64,000 bases of DNA from contig CM060853.1 of assembly GCA_030737835.1 (NCBI GenBank), forward strand, positions 3,883,152-3,947,151. Reading direction: 5' to 3'. Positions 1-13,400 of this stretch are shown here, piece after piece (position 1 is the stretch's first letter; each line of letters begins with the position of its first letter). The notes beneath the pieces were generated by a model. The model was not told where the DNA came from, searched no databases, and was given only the letters and a program-made list of their open reading frames with translations. The stretch comes from Acorus gramineus. Lineage: Eukaryota; Streptophyta; Magnoliopsida; Acorales; Acoraceae. A program made the position numbers and the translations under genes.

Positions 1-539
1 AAGCATTGCCACACCTTAGAACTTGGATGCAGCTTTCTGACCCTAAGACTTGAGGCTTGGTTAAATGCTTAAATTTATATACATTCCCAACCCCACGATG
101 ATCGTTTCCATATATCTCTAGTTTTGAAAGAATATTTAATGACTTGTTAATCTGCCAAATAAAACATTTTCCCTCTCCAACAGTCAGAAAATTGCATTTA
201 CATCTCTATTAGCAATGTATGGCAAGCTTTTGTACCAGTCACACCTCTCTTCTGCATATTTCTATTATCAGAAGCCATCATTTTTTATTTATTTTATTTA
301 TGTTATTTACCCATTTGTTAACAACTATATGATCATAACATATGATTATCTACTTCTTTTTGTAACATTGATTGCCTGTTGGTTCTTCCACACCCTCCCT
401 CCCCCCCACTCTTTTGCGATTTCCTCCTCATATATCTCCTTGTTTATTATGCTTGATTTCTGATATGGTATTGTATGCTTGTGTAAAGAGCTTAGGTTAT
501 TTATAATCCCTGGAAGTTGTCCAATCTTCATTGCAACAG

Positions 540-3500
540 GTTGTCTTAGTAGTTCTTGATAACTATAAATATCCAAAAGACAAATCAGAAGACCAGAATC
601 ATAGTAACCCACCCACCCAGAACAAGTGGGTTCAAGAGGTGCTCAAAGTTGAGGGCCATGTCCCTCTCTCAGAGGTCATGATAAGGGTTCCATCATGGAG
701 AAGGATTGTGAATGAAAGAGGTGAATTAAATTTGACCGGGTAAGATATTGAGCTAGATATCCTGAAGGACTTTGTGCTATTTCTCCCTATTGATTAAAAA
801 CACAATTGCTACATTATCTTTTAAGCAGAGAAGAAGCCAAGAGTCCTGAGTTCTGGTCTCGAGTTTGTGTGCATAACATGGCTAAGCTAGCCAAGGAAGC
901 CACAACTGTGCGGCGCGTTTTGGAATCACTATTTCGCTACTTTGATAATGGAAATCTGTGGTCACCTAAGCATGGTCTTGCTCTCTCTGTGTTGATGGAT
1001 ATGCAGATCCTGATGGAAAAAACCGGTAAGTGTGAATTCTGATTTGTCTTTATCATAATCATTCATCCTTCATGGCAACAAAATAACTATGTTGTTTTTT
1101 TTTTTTTTGCTTGGTAATAACTATGTTGTATTTTATCTGGACCTATGTTTTGCTTTTTTCAGGACAAAATACCCACTTACTATTATCAATATTAATCAAG
1201 CATCTTGACCACAAGGCTGTCATTAAGCAGCCTGACATGCAGCTAGACATTGTTGAAGTGACAACTTGTCTTGCTCAGAAGTCGGAGGTTCAATCTTCGG
1301 TAGCAATAATTGGTGCAATAAGTGATCTAATGAGGCATCTGCGAAAAAGCTTGCATTGCTCACTTGATAATGCTAACCTGGATGATGACATAATCAAATG
1401 GAACAACAAATTTCAAGTAGCAGTTGATGATTGCCTTGTACAACTATCAAAGAAGGTATAACTCCATCTATTCATTTATTTATATTTCATCATCATTGAG
1501 GTGGCACTTTCTCTTGAGATTCCTTGATGGATTCCCCTAAAGCAGTTACTATCAATTTTAGCTCCAAATACTTCTTGTATACTTGACCGTTCTGTAGGTT
1601 TTTCATGTATGACCAATGTTGAAGAGAATGATGACATGCCTTTCAAGTAAACTATTGTTTAAAGTAGAAAATCTTTAAAATTTTTTGATACCTGAGGTCA
1701 GTTTGGTTTAGTGGTCTGTTCTGGATACAATATCCGTGATGCTATAGAATATATAACAACTATATCATTTCCATATCATTTATATCTGCTCTAACTAGCA
1801 CATAATGAAGTTCGAATAAATATGATGAATTTAAATAAATTTTCTATTCTTCAAAAAGAAAAAAAATGATAATATGCCGGTTTATCAGGTTGGCGATGCG
1901 GGGCCAGTTCTAGACATGATGGCTGTAATGCTGGAAAATCTCTCTGCAGCTGTATCATTTGCTAGATCGACTATTTCTGCTGTTTATCGCACTGCTCAAA
2001 TAATAGCTTCAGTATGTAATTTGTCATACGGGAACAAGGCAAGTCAATTACACTCTTGTCATTCTCTTTCAACAAACTTTTTTTTTGATGAAATGGTAGG
2101 CAGCCTGCCTTGATTTATTAACTTTCAAACAACTTATTTGAGATATTTTTTCCATTTTCATAGAAAATTAACTAAAATATGTTTTTCTTGCAGGCATTTC
2201 CTGAAGCATTATTCCATCAGTTGCTCCTAGCAATGGTGTATCCAGACAGTGAAACAAGGGTGGGAGCCCATCGCATATTTTCTGTAGTTCTTGTTCCATC
2301 TTCTGTATGTCCGCATCCTTGCTCAGTCAGCTCAGACTCATCTAAAACATATGATCTCCAAAGGACTCTCTCTAGAACTGTCTCCGTCTTTTCATCTTCA
2401 GCCGCTCTCTTTGAGAAGCTAAGAAAGGAAAGGTATTCTTTTCGAGAAAATGCACGCCAAGATGGTGTTGACAATATTGCCGCCAATGAAAATGGGCAGA
2501 CACAGAGCAACAATGATGTGAAACTGTACAAAATGCAGTCAAATGGTCGAATCAATAGCACTAGAGGTGTTCCTCGATCTTCCACTTTGGACAGAAACTC
2601 TGCGGGAAATTTTATCAAGGAACTAGTAAGTACAAAATGGATTCTTATTTTGCTTTCATGCTACTCTTTGGATCAATTCCCTTTCATTTATATCGTACTG
2701 CAGCTGCTTGACAGTTCTCTCATGCGCTAAAACTTCAGGATCCGATTTCCCTTAAGTTGAGCAGTCGCCAGGTTACCCTGTTGTTTTCATCCATATGGGC
2801 ACAGGCCATCTCGCCTGAGAATACTCCACAAAACTACGAAGCAATTGCACATACCTACAGCTTGGTATTGTTATTCTCTCGAGCCAAGGTAAGACATGCG
2901 GAACCTTTTTTTTTTAATAAAAAAATAATGACATAGTAACATCGCATAAAAGAGTGGAATCCCACAAGGCACGTGTATAGTGTATTTTCTACCCAGTTAT
3001 GCTGAATTGATTTCACATCTATGTGTATGCTTTAAAATTACATGTATTGCTGGAGCAGCTAGTGGAATTCATGTAAGCCAATCATTATTTGTCACAGGCC
3101 AACTTGAAAAGAGGTACATGATTTTATGAAGTATTGATGTGTAAATAAGAGATATGTGTGCATTGGCTAAGTTAAAGATAGTTATATTTTAGTAGTTATT
3201 CCCTTTTTTTGGTGAAGTAGAACTCGACAATATATTCACATGAGAATGTACAATTCTGCTGATGTTGAATTCAAAGATCAATTGTCAGGTACCTGTGAAA
3301 GAAAGTTTGGGGTTGGGGGGGGGGGGGGGGGGTTGTGTGCATATGCATGTATTTGTGATGGTGGTGATTGGGGAAGGGAGTTCTTCGAATCTCCAGGTGA
3401 ATACCTAAATTGTGTACAATCATCCTGGATAATCCATTAAAAGCTTGTGATTTGGGTCAAATACCATTATTGTAGTCCAGGTCGCCGAAGTCTTGATTTT

Positions 3501-6500
3501 GGGTATCTATATCTATGTGTATATCTATGTCTATATCTATTTATATATAGATATTTGTTGGACTTCAGTGACCTAATCATTACTGTTTTATGAACTGAAA
3601 ATGCAGTGCATACTGATCATGCCTGGCCTGAACTTTGGAGAGTTTTCACTCTTAGTCAATCGTTGTTGTGTGTAGAGATTTTGGATGAATGAAACATCAT
3701 TTTCAAGAAGCATTGTATCTATTTAAGAAATTTTTTTTGTTTTTAACTAATTTTCAATTGCTCTTGTTTGACAACTCCTACCATAGGCTTATGAACTGCT
3801 CATTAATGAATCTCATGCCATATTGTTTCAAATCTTGACCATCTAATATCATAATCCGTTGGCTTCACTCATTGCTGGGTGTGTTTCACAGAGTTCAATT
3901 AATGAAGCTCTTGTCCGGAGTTTCCAGCTGGCATTTTCTTTAAGGAGCATTGCTCTTGGGGAAGGGGGTAAGATCCTTATTTTAGAAGTAAACTTTATGT
4001 GGCCTTTGTCCCATTTGATAATGATAAGTATTTTTATACTTTCATGAATGAAAATTCTATACAATAAATTTAGCAGTCTTTTTCAATCATTTGTTCAGCA
4101 TGGTGACTTTGAAATTATTGTTCATCTAATTGTGAGTTACATGTCATGATATTAGATACTTCCTACAAATGTTATCCCTTCTCCACAGTTAAACAAAGAG
4201 GTTGTGCTGATGTTGAGGGAGGGCCTGGAGGGAGGGGGGAGGGAGGGAGGGAGGTGTGTGTGTCTGTGTATGGACAGTAGGGAATTCGTTAACTTGCTAG
4301 GTGGGAGGGAGGGAGGGAGGGGTGTTTGTGTCTGTGTATAGACACTAGGGAATTTGTTAACTTGCTGGGTTTTCCTTTGTCACATCCAATTCTGAACATG
4401 CAATATCTATGTCCATATAATCATAGGATGTATCTTGGGGCATGCCAATAGTTGGGATATGATCATGCTGTCCATCATGATCTACATGAGGCCCTATTCT
4501 TAAGCATGCACATATGTGTGTCATATATCATTATTGTAGTCCAGGTCACCGAAGTCATCTTGTTGGCCAGCCACGTGAAAATTCAAATGAAAATTTCTTA
4601 TTGTTGCAGCCCAAATTAAGTGCATGAGATTATTTCCAGTTGATTTTGACTAATTTTTGGGACAGTAGGACACTAACATGTTTATGTTTTGTTCCTATGT
4701 TGTTTTCAAAATTTATCAAAATTTTCAAACATTTTGATGATTCAAAGGAGGTTCTCCATTTTTAATCAGTAACAGGCTGTGTGTGCACGATGGTCTAATG
4801 ATTAACTTCACTCTGTGATAACTTCTGCAGTTTTTCCATTCATCACTTTACTCTCAAATTGACCATACACGGTCACTTTTATTTCGGATGCCAATGACAC
4901 TGTTGTTCAGGATAATTAGGGATGGTTCTTTTCAGCATGGTCTGGAAAGTGCAGCCACCATCTGATGCCAAGTTTGCATTTATGCAGGTTCATTGCAACC
5001 ATCACATCGTCGGTCCCTTTTCACATTGGCAACAGCTATGATTGTGTTCTCATCGAAAGCTTATAGTATTCTACCTCTTATTTATTGCGTTAAAGCATCA
5101 CTGACTGATAAGACGGTACACAAATAAGTCATCGTAAATTCTTATTGAAATTGGTTTACTTTTCCAAATCATGTCCTTTATACTTTACTGATCGTAACTT
5201 CTTTTATACATTAGTAGACATATATCAAAACACATGGGTGCCATTTAGAATCTTGTTTTTCGGAGCATGTATACGATCCGAAATCATATAAACACTGGGA
5301 TATTTGGAGCACTGTTTTTCGGAGCATGTTTTCGGAACCCCGTATGGGGTGTGACATTAGGTTATTCGCTCTCGATAGCTATACTGGGATAGATAACAAT
5401 CCAGGCTGAATAAGCAACTTTTTGTTTGGTTGTCTTTTTTGTTATTCTCATTGGGAAACGTAAAAATGATTTTTTTGTTGTTTGGTTCACCTTGGATAAA
5501 ATGATGATAAATGGTTGATAAGGGATGAATAAGAGTTTATGATTTTTTAAATGACAATTATACCCCCTAGGAATAGTGTGAGAGATATATGATTGATTTG
5601 ATAGATGTGACAGTTTTTGGAATCTGTGTGAGTCTGTTAGGTGAGATAAATTTTTTAAAATGACAGAGAAGGGTATTTTTATCCATTGGCATAGATAAGC
5701 CTTGATAAACAATTCCACCATTTCCTTAGAATAGTTATCAAGCCTTATTCTAACTTATCCAGACATAACTATCGGGGTTTATTCTATCAAAACAAACAAC
5801 TTTTTTTAGCTATTCTCATCTATTCTTCATTATTCTTGCCTTATGTTCCATGCCATACGGGGGGTAACTTTCTTGCCCTTTTGAGTCCTTTGACTTAATA
5901 TTGATTTTTAAAAATCAGTAATGCTTGTTCCAGGTTGATCCCTTTCTTCAATTGGTTGAAGATTCCAGACTACAGGCTGTGAATCCTGCAAACCATCATC
6001 TGAGAGTCTATGGATCAAAAGAGGATGATGATGCTGCTTTGAGGTGTCTTTCAGCAATAACTATAACAGAGAACCAGACAAAAGAATCCATGGCTTCAGT
6101 GATTGTGAAGAGCCTGGGAAGCTTATCAGATGTAACAATTCTTATAGTTATACTGACCATTTTTTTTTTTTTTTGTATTCAACTATTCATGTTGGAGTTT
6201 AATAATTTATTTTCTTTGGGAAATTGATTTCTTAACATGGGTATCTCTTCACAGTCAGAGTCATCCACTATAAGGCAACAACTTTTGAACGAATTTTTGC
6301 CTGATGATGTCTGCCCATTGGGAGCTCAGTTGTTTATGGATACAGCAGGACAGGTTTCTTTATTTTCTTCAAAGGGCTATGAGCTTCATGAGGAGGTGAT
6401 CCCCCTTTCAATGCTTATCATATATGTATTAATACAAGTTGTTATAATTTTAAATATTTCTTCCAGGTAACACCTGCCGCATTCTCGGTCGATGATGATA

Positions 6501-8553
6501 TGAGTAATGAAGCATCTGAAATACAATCAGACATTCAGTTGCAATTGCCAACAGATCCCACCAGCCTTCTAAGTGTCAATCAACTTCTGGAATCTGTATG
6601 ATGCTATTTTTTAATTCTATGTTTTTGGGATTGTTTCCTTTATCCTAGCGTGCATTTATTAATTTATTGGGTGCTGATATGCTCAGTCATTCTTACAGTC
6701 ATTCTTGTACTAACCAGTAAATGAAATATCTATTACATACTCTATTAAGAAAAATGTAAAAAATATGTATTCAATTAATTTGAGTATGTACTTCATTCTT
6801 TGTGAAAGTATGTACTTTATTAAACAAGTTTATACTTCAAAAAAAATCAAAACGTGTTTGGACTGCGAAAGAGAATTCAGAAATGACTGAGTGTAACATT
6901 TTCCTGTCATTAAATTGTTTTGATGAGTACAATATCCTTCTAGGGCTTAATTGTAATTATTTTTAAATTGGTTCTCTTAAGTGCATTGCACATTTTGGGT
7001 ATGTGAGAACACATATTAAGACTTTAAAGCATACCAACTTAGCAAAAGTAATGGTTGTATTTTGATTTCAAAATTCCAAATTTGAAATTTGAAATCGGAA
7101 ATTCCAATGTCACGTTGTTTACATACGTAATGACCGTTTGTGATTACCAAATTCCACTTTTAGAATTTGCGTCACTTTGTTGATTCCAGTTGAGATTTGA
7201 ATTAAATTTTAAATATTTGCTGTTCTGGAAACCTGGAATTAAATTATAAAATTTCATACTCTCGATCGAAAAAATCATACTTTAAAATTTCAGGATTTGA
7301 GAATGTTCTATATCATTTATGTTCATCATTTTGAGCTTTTATGTGAGCCACTTATTGATGCTGATAATTTATTTATGTTCATCTTTAGTTCATCTCTTCC
7401 ACAGGGAAGAAGTGAAATTGCTTCAGTTTTACCTGAATTCATCACAATTTTTTATGTTTTAACAAATCCACATATATGCAGGTCTTGGAAACAGCGGGTC
7501 AAGTTGGAAGATTTTCTGTTTGTACTGCTCCTGATATGCCATACAAAGAAATGGCTAGCCACTGTGAGGCCCTTCTGATCGGAAAGCAAGAGAAGATGTC
7601 CTATTTTATGAATGCCCAACAAAATGGCGCTCATCAGGATCAAGAAGAAACAAGTCTGCCACCTTCTTTATCCATCGATAATATACTAATGGTACGCACA
7701 ATCCTTCAGCTGTGCTTTCCCTCTCGCACTCACACACTGATAGGATCATAGTCAGAAGGTACTCCAAACTCTTCCAAATGTTTGGGAAATCTTACTGATC
7801 TGATATCTCCTGCAGTCGAGTGAACTTTTGTTTACTGGACCATGCGTTTAGTATCTTCAAGATATGAGTATCTGTTTAGTTTGATTTTTTTTACCACATT
7901 CTTCGTAATTTAAAAATCTATCCCTAATTCATTAGGCTTCAAGCCTGATATAGAAGTTTTTGCATGTATTTTTTATACTAATAATCATAATACATCTAGA
8001 AAACAAATTAACTGTCTATTTTTTCCATACTCATCCCATAGCATTCACGAATATAAACTTACCATACCGAACAGAACTCTTGCCTAGTATTTTCCATACA
8101 CAATTTTTGTGACATGGATAGGATGATTCAAGTCTAGGATGATTGTTTTGAAGATCCAGATGTAAAAAGAATTCACCATTCTATCAACGAAACTTATGGC
8201 CAATTTAATCAATTTTAATGAATTGCTAGACTACACTATTCATCACATGTTATTCAAGCTAGTGTACTGAGTTGATGTTACCTGTTTTTTTTTGGAGAAA
8301 TGTTTCTGTTTCAAACAAAGCCATTCATGCATAGAGAAAATTTTTTGCGTTACGCTACGCTCATTCGATTCTGAAATCTTTTTTGCAGACTGGAAATCCT
8401 TTTGTCGAGCCCAATTTCAACGAACATCTAAACAAGCCATCAAATCGCGCCGTTCCTTTGTTGTGTGCCACCGAATACCAGAACCAGCCCCAGTTCTTCA
8501 GGTTGCCGGCTTCAAGCCCATTTGACAACTTTCTGAAAGCTGCCGGATGCTGA
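540..8553 (+). CDS. EFR3-like / SEMI-ROLLED LEAF2-type ARM-repeat protein (5' part outside window)
   Basis: Plant EFR3 homologues are peripheral plasma-membrane scaffolds built of armadillo-like helical repeats; EFR3 proteins anchor the phosphatidylinositol 4-kinase complex. Thirteen exons join in frame: 540-739, 829-1025, 1163-1455, 1889-2038, 2194-2625, 2739-2888, 3892-3967, 4988-5115, 5934-6131, 6255-6395, 6467-6595, 7482-7691, 8389-8553. They sum to 2469 nt, i.e. 822 residues plus TGA. Family signatures include WVQEVLKVEGHV, MAKLAKEATTVRRVLESLFR, AHRIFSVVLVPSSVCP, LSRTVSVFSSSAALFEKLRK, NYEAIAHTYSLVLLFSRAK and the C-terminal end FDNFLKAAGC. Full-length relatives are about 1000 residues, so roughly the first 170 lie left of the window; bases 1-539 read as intron. 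All introns are GT-AG except intron 2039-2193, whose donor is GC. No lesion was seen. Identification is firm; the exact orthologue is not resolved. Confidence 0.93.
3315..3332. repeat. Poly-G run in EFR3-like intron
   Basis: Eighteen consecutive G in the intron between 2888 and 3892. Seen directly; the length is likely to vary between individuals or sequencing runs. Confidence 0.9.
4205..4372. repeat. Tandem duplication of a GGGA-rich, quadruplex-capable segment
   Basis: Two adjacent diverged copies (about 4238-4302 and 4303-4370). Each has a run of GGGA repeats followed by a TGTGTCTGTGTAT-like stretch, then AGGGAATT(C/T)GTTAACTTGCT. Four or more closely spaced GGG tracts in each copy fit the G-quadruplex pattern on the sense strand. 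It sits in the intron 3968-4987. Confidence 0.8.
5361..5790. mobile_element. MITE-like inverted-repeat element in EFR3-like intron
   Basis: The left end (around CGATAGCTATACTGGGATA) and right end (TATCCAGACATAACTATCG) are inverted copies, and the interior is AT-rich and non-coding. An outer inverted match (CCCCGTATGG at about 5339; CCATACGGGG at about 5853) suggests a second, surrounding repeat. The exact ends and target duplication were not fixed, so the family is uncertain (PIF/Harbinger-like is the best guess). Confidence 0.45.
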
Positions 8554-8897
8554 TAAAAGGATACATAATAAGGTGGCGTGTTTTAGTACTGACTGTTTTT
8601 GATGCTCAGAATCGACCCAACGGAGTGGAAAATTAGGGACTGCAGGTTTTGACTTGAAAGATCTGATGTTGTTAGTATATGGTGAAGGATGGTGTTGATC
8701 ACATGTATATTGTGTATGATCCATTCTTTCGTTTTTCGTTCTTTGTGTGTATTTCAAGTGAGATGGGAGAGGTAGCCCCATAAATTGGTGGTGGACCCTT
8801 ACATGTATGTAAAATTTGTTGTGTATTATTTCCTATGAACATCTTCTAACCAGACTTTGTAATGTTGAGTGGATCTGGGGGTGCATTAAGGCCCTCT

Positions 8898-8903
8898 AAT
8901 AAA
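8898..8903 (+). terminator. Candidate poly(A) signal of the EFR3-like gene
   Basis: AATAAA, 345 nt after the stop codon, following a T-rich 3' UTR with several TGTAT/TGTGTAT near-upstream motifs. Position and motif fit; no transcript evidence. Confidence 0.5.
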
Positions 8904-9700
8904 GTTTGAATTCTCATGCATTGGAAGTTTTTGCATAGGGTGTTGTTACATGCAGTCATTATATACCATCCTACATATATTCCTATAATCCTATTTCGTT
9001 AATGAGGGGCATCGTTTAATATCTGAGTGTATAATTATTGGAGGCAAAATGGCAAATAACTCTATCACATTGAGTTTATTTTGTAACCTTGCTTGTAATC
9101 TAGTGGTGTGTATACGGTCTTAGTATAATATATATTCCACTACTGCAATGTATGAAAATTTTATTTTTTTCAGAAAAAATAATGTGCTAACTCATCTAGG
9201 TATATCCTGTATTTTTTATAATAATAATTTAAAAAATACTTTAAGAAAAAATCAATATGGTTGGAGATGACATTGGTCTGGTCGTATAATTTTCTGACGG
9301 TGATCATCCAAGGGTGCATTTACTTGAATTTCTTTGCATGCCCACATGAGAACCCAAGATCCATTTAAATTTGTTTTATTTGCAAACCCCTTTAATTTTG
9401 TATGCTCCCCCTTCACAAAATAAATATTCATTTGCACTCCTTCTGTTGTTCTATATTTTGTAGACCCTATTATAAACCTATGCGTGTGAGAGAAAACAAA
9501 GAGGAGGAGGCAGATGACTGACGAAGAGGATTGATGTATAGGTGATCCAGTGAGAAGAAGTTGTAATTTACAAATAGGGATGTGTAAATTGAAGGGGCGT
9601 GAAAAACATATTCAATTAAAATTAAAATAGCGTGCAAACAGTTACATTGAGGGTGCATATAAAGGCACCCATCGTCCAGACGTGGTGGTCAGGTCTGACA
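8904..9700. other. AT-rich spacer between the EFR3-like and TWD1-like genes
   Basis: No open frame with recognisable homology and no repeat structure that I can define. It separates two genes transcribed in the same direction. Confidence 0.6.
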
Positions 9701-9709
9701 ATTTGTGGA

Positions 9710-10159
9710 AATGTAAATTGTGTTTAGATCCCATAGAGTATTTGAATCCTACAAAAAAACATCTAAAGTTTTAAAACATGCACTTACACCTCATACTATT
9801 AGATTTTCTATGATGATGGGTCAAAAGTATGGTTTTCCCCTTTTAGTTAAATCATTATAATGTTTTCACTTATTAATTAATTGTTGTCTAGGTTAATTCT
9901 TACAAAAATTGCATTCATATGCATTTGAAAAGTTGATTATAATATCAAATATTCACAAAGCATATCTAAAGTTAATTAATTGACTCTTCTTTTAGATATT
10001 AAAAAAATTAATTAAATGATAAAATAATAATTTTAAAATACTTTTATTCCATCTTAACGGGAGAAAATCTAACGATAGGGGTGTAACTGCATGTTTTAGA
10101 ACTTCACGGGGTGTTTTTGCAGGTTTTAAAAACTTTAGGGGGGTCAAATGCATTTTACC
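9710..10159. mobile_element. Mutator-like MITE just upstream of the TWD1-like gene
   Basis: A 450-bp non-coding element flanked by a perfect 9-bp duplication ATTTGTGGA (9701-9709 and 10160-10168), the size produced by Mutator-like transposases. Its ends are degenerate inverted repeats: AATGTAAATTGTGTTTAGAT at the left, and GGTAAAATGCATTTGACCCC read inward from the right. A second family member lies at 19996-20411. Its right end is only 266 bp from the TWD1-like ATG, so the insertion lies in the promoter or 5' UTR. Confidence 0.85.
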
Positions 10160-10425
10160 ATTTGTGGAACAACCCTACTCGGATCCGGTGAGGTTCCGGC
10201 TTCTGGAATTCTCGATTGACGATACATCGGGCTCTCCGAACCCTCAAACCCCACCAACCCCCATCATTTCCGCAATTAATAACACACACGCACACTCTCT
10301 TTCACTTCCTCACAACACATCCGATCCTTCTTTCACTGCAATCTGTTCTTCTTTTTTGCTTTCCCTTTCCAGAGCGGCTTTTTTTTTTTTTCAATTGTTG
10401 AGTTGAAGAATTTCAGATCTTGGAC

Positions 10426-13400
10426 ATGGAGGTTGCCGAGGATCAGCTTGATCGATCAGAAGGTGAGTCAAATCGACATGTTGTTCTCTTGTAAAAGAAT
10501 CCTCTTTTCAACGATGATGATGATGATTCATCTGTTAATTTATTTTGTTTTCTTTAATTCTTATTTATATGTTTGGAAATATATTACTTGATTTTTGTGG
10601 ATTACCAACCTAATGAACATTTTTGATACGTTTACCTCTGTTTGGTTTTGGAATAAACCCGGAACAAGATTAGGAATTGGGAAGAATGGAGGCCCTTCAA
10701 ATTTACTCGAGCTGGAATGTGAATAACTTTATTCTACTTTTTATACATGCTAAAACTCAAATTAAACCCTTTTAGAATATATATTCTTTAGGAAACATAA
10801 ACACTTTAACAGACATGCCGTGTCAGTATCTGACATGAGACACATTTTAGACATATGTGTCCAAAATTCAAAAATAACTTTCTAAATTACAGATATGTGT
10901 TGGATGTGGACATGATACTTAGGTAGCTTTCCCAGCTCGACCGTAAGGTCAGCCAAAGGGGTCCCTCCGATATCAAAAAAAAAAAGAAAAAAGAAAAAAA
11001 AAAGATACTTATGCAGCATAGGATTGTAAAGCTATTGGAATTTGTAAGGTTTATACTTATATGAAAATTTTAATGGAGTTGATAGTTGACACACTACTAT
11101 ATAAATGGCAACTTTTTATAGTATATGATTCCACTCACTTTTTCTGAATAATTATAATATATCATACATATACACATTTATTTATTTATTTGTTTGTTCA
11201 TCTTATGTCTTTGTTGTGTCCGTGTCCTATTTTTCAGGATTTGCCATGTCACTGTGTCCCTATCATGTTGTGTACTTGTGTCCCGTATCTGTGCTCAATG
11301 GCTTTACACTTTTCATAGTTGTTTATGTATTTTGCTGTCATTTTATGTAAAAACAATGACAAAGATGATGCTCATATTGAGAACTGTAGAGCATTCCAAG
11401 TTTTGTTACAGAACAAGTTGCTTAGTTTTGGCTAAATGGTTTCTTGTTAAGTGATATGATCACACCTCTAGCAAGGCAAATGTTCATTAACTCTCGAAAT
11501 TAGAGTATTTCTCGAAATATCTTAATTTTGAATGATGATATTTGGACTGCATGCAGGTCCTGAAGAGGAGAGTGAGATTGTTACCGAAGGTACTGCATTT
11601 GCACGGGGAGACCTGCTTCAAGACTCGATTGGTCCCCCAAAAGTTGATTCTGAAGTAGAAGTACTTCATGAAAAGGTTACCAAGCAAATCGTCAAGGAAG
11701 GGCATGGAGAAAAACCATCAAAACTTTCAACTTGCTTTTGTAAGTTTCATACAATGGTGGTGTTTTTATATTATCTTATTATATATCTATCTATTAATCG
11801 GGGAATTTTCAAAAGATTAACAGGTGCCTGTAATTGTGTAAGTTGTGGCAGTCCCCCATTTTGTCATGATTTTCACCTTGTTCTTCTAAAGATAGATCCT
11901 TTATTATTGTAAGCAAACTCTTTGACTGACTGTGGGATGGACTATAATCTCTCTAATCCTCAGGACTATTGTAAACCTGGGACCGGTTTGGCATGTTTTC
12001 ATCATCACATCATGTTGGTTAAATTCACCTCTAATGTTACTCTTAGTTATACTCTTGGTGAAATTGTGGTACTAGACCACTTCTTAAAGAATATTCCATC
12101 CTAGTTCTTTTGGGGATTCTACGAAGACAAACCTAACCTCCACTAAAAATTTGGATTTTTGAAAATGAAATTGGGGAGTTCACTGCACCACCTTACCTGC
12201 TTACCTTTTGAGTTGGGACTACTCAGGTTGGAGCGAAGTCTTGTCAAGGAGACTTCCAAAACATGTGTAGGTTTCCTGTTATTTTATCTGATCCTGATGT
12301 GATAGATCCCTCCATTCTGATGATTGTTTTTTTCTCTATTTTCTACCATTGGAAATTGATACAGTTGTTGATCTATTATATGCTATTAGTGGACATTGAT
12401 ACAGTTACCATTTCCTTGAAAACATTTGTTTCATATGCTCCAGCATACATCTTAGCATTATCTGTCATTTCATTCACATATATTTAAAGAACAATAATTT
12501 CCTTTATATTTTTCCGTCTGTGATCTTGAATTACTTGTACCCAAGATCGTAATATTGATCAATGGTAATTTGGAAAAAGATATTTAATAAAAGAAATTTA
12601 ATAGCAATTTACCAATTGCATAAGTTGGTTACTAAGTAGAGCTTTACTCTTGTAGTGCATTATCGAGCATGGACTGAAAGCACGCTACACAAATTTGAAG
12701 ATACGTGGCAAGAACAGAGACCAACTGAACTGATCCTTGGAAAAGGTTTTTTTTTTTTTTCGGAACAATCTAAAGAATTGTAAATTTTTTAGTATATGGG
12801 GTCATATTCTTGATATCAGTTTCCTGTTGTATACTTCTGAGAATGTGCCCATTACAGAAAGATTACAAGGATCTGTCTTAAAGAAAACCAAAATTCTGTG
12901 AAGCTCTCCAAACTGACTCATTTTTGTGAATAAGAAATGTAGCAAATCCATGTTTCCCCTTCATTCCCCAGTTTCAGTTATGCTTCTACTTTCTTTTACA
13001 TTTCCATGAAAATTGTTTAATTGATTCCTCTATGAATTCTGGTTTCTATTAATTTTTCTACTTTTAACTGCTGCCTTTTGTTTCTGGTCCATGATCTATT
13101 TTGCACGAACCAAACAGAAAAGTAATAACAACCTTTCCTCATCATGACAGAAAAAGACACAATGGCAGGATTGGGTATAGGTATTTCAAGCATGAAGAGT
13201 GGTGAACGCGCCTTATTGCATGTGGGATGGGAATTAGGTTATGGAAAAGAAGGAAGCTTTTCTTTTCCAAATGTTCCGCCTATGGCAGACCTTTTATATG
13301 AAGTTGAACTTATTGGTTTTGATGAAGCCAGAGAAGTATGTTGTCCCTTTTCTGGATAATTAAGGGATAAATATGTATTCTTACTCATCAGATTTTGAAT

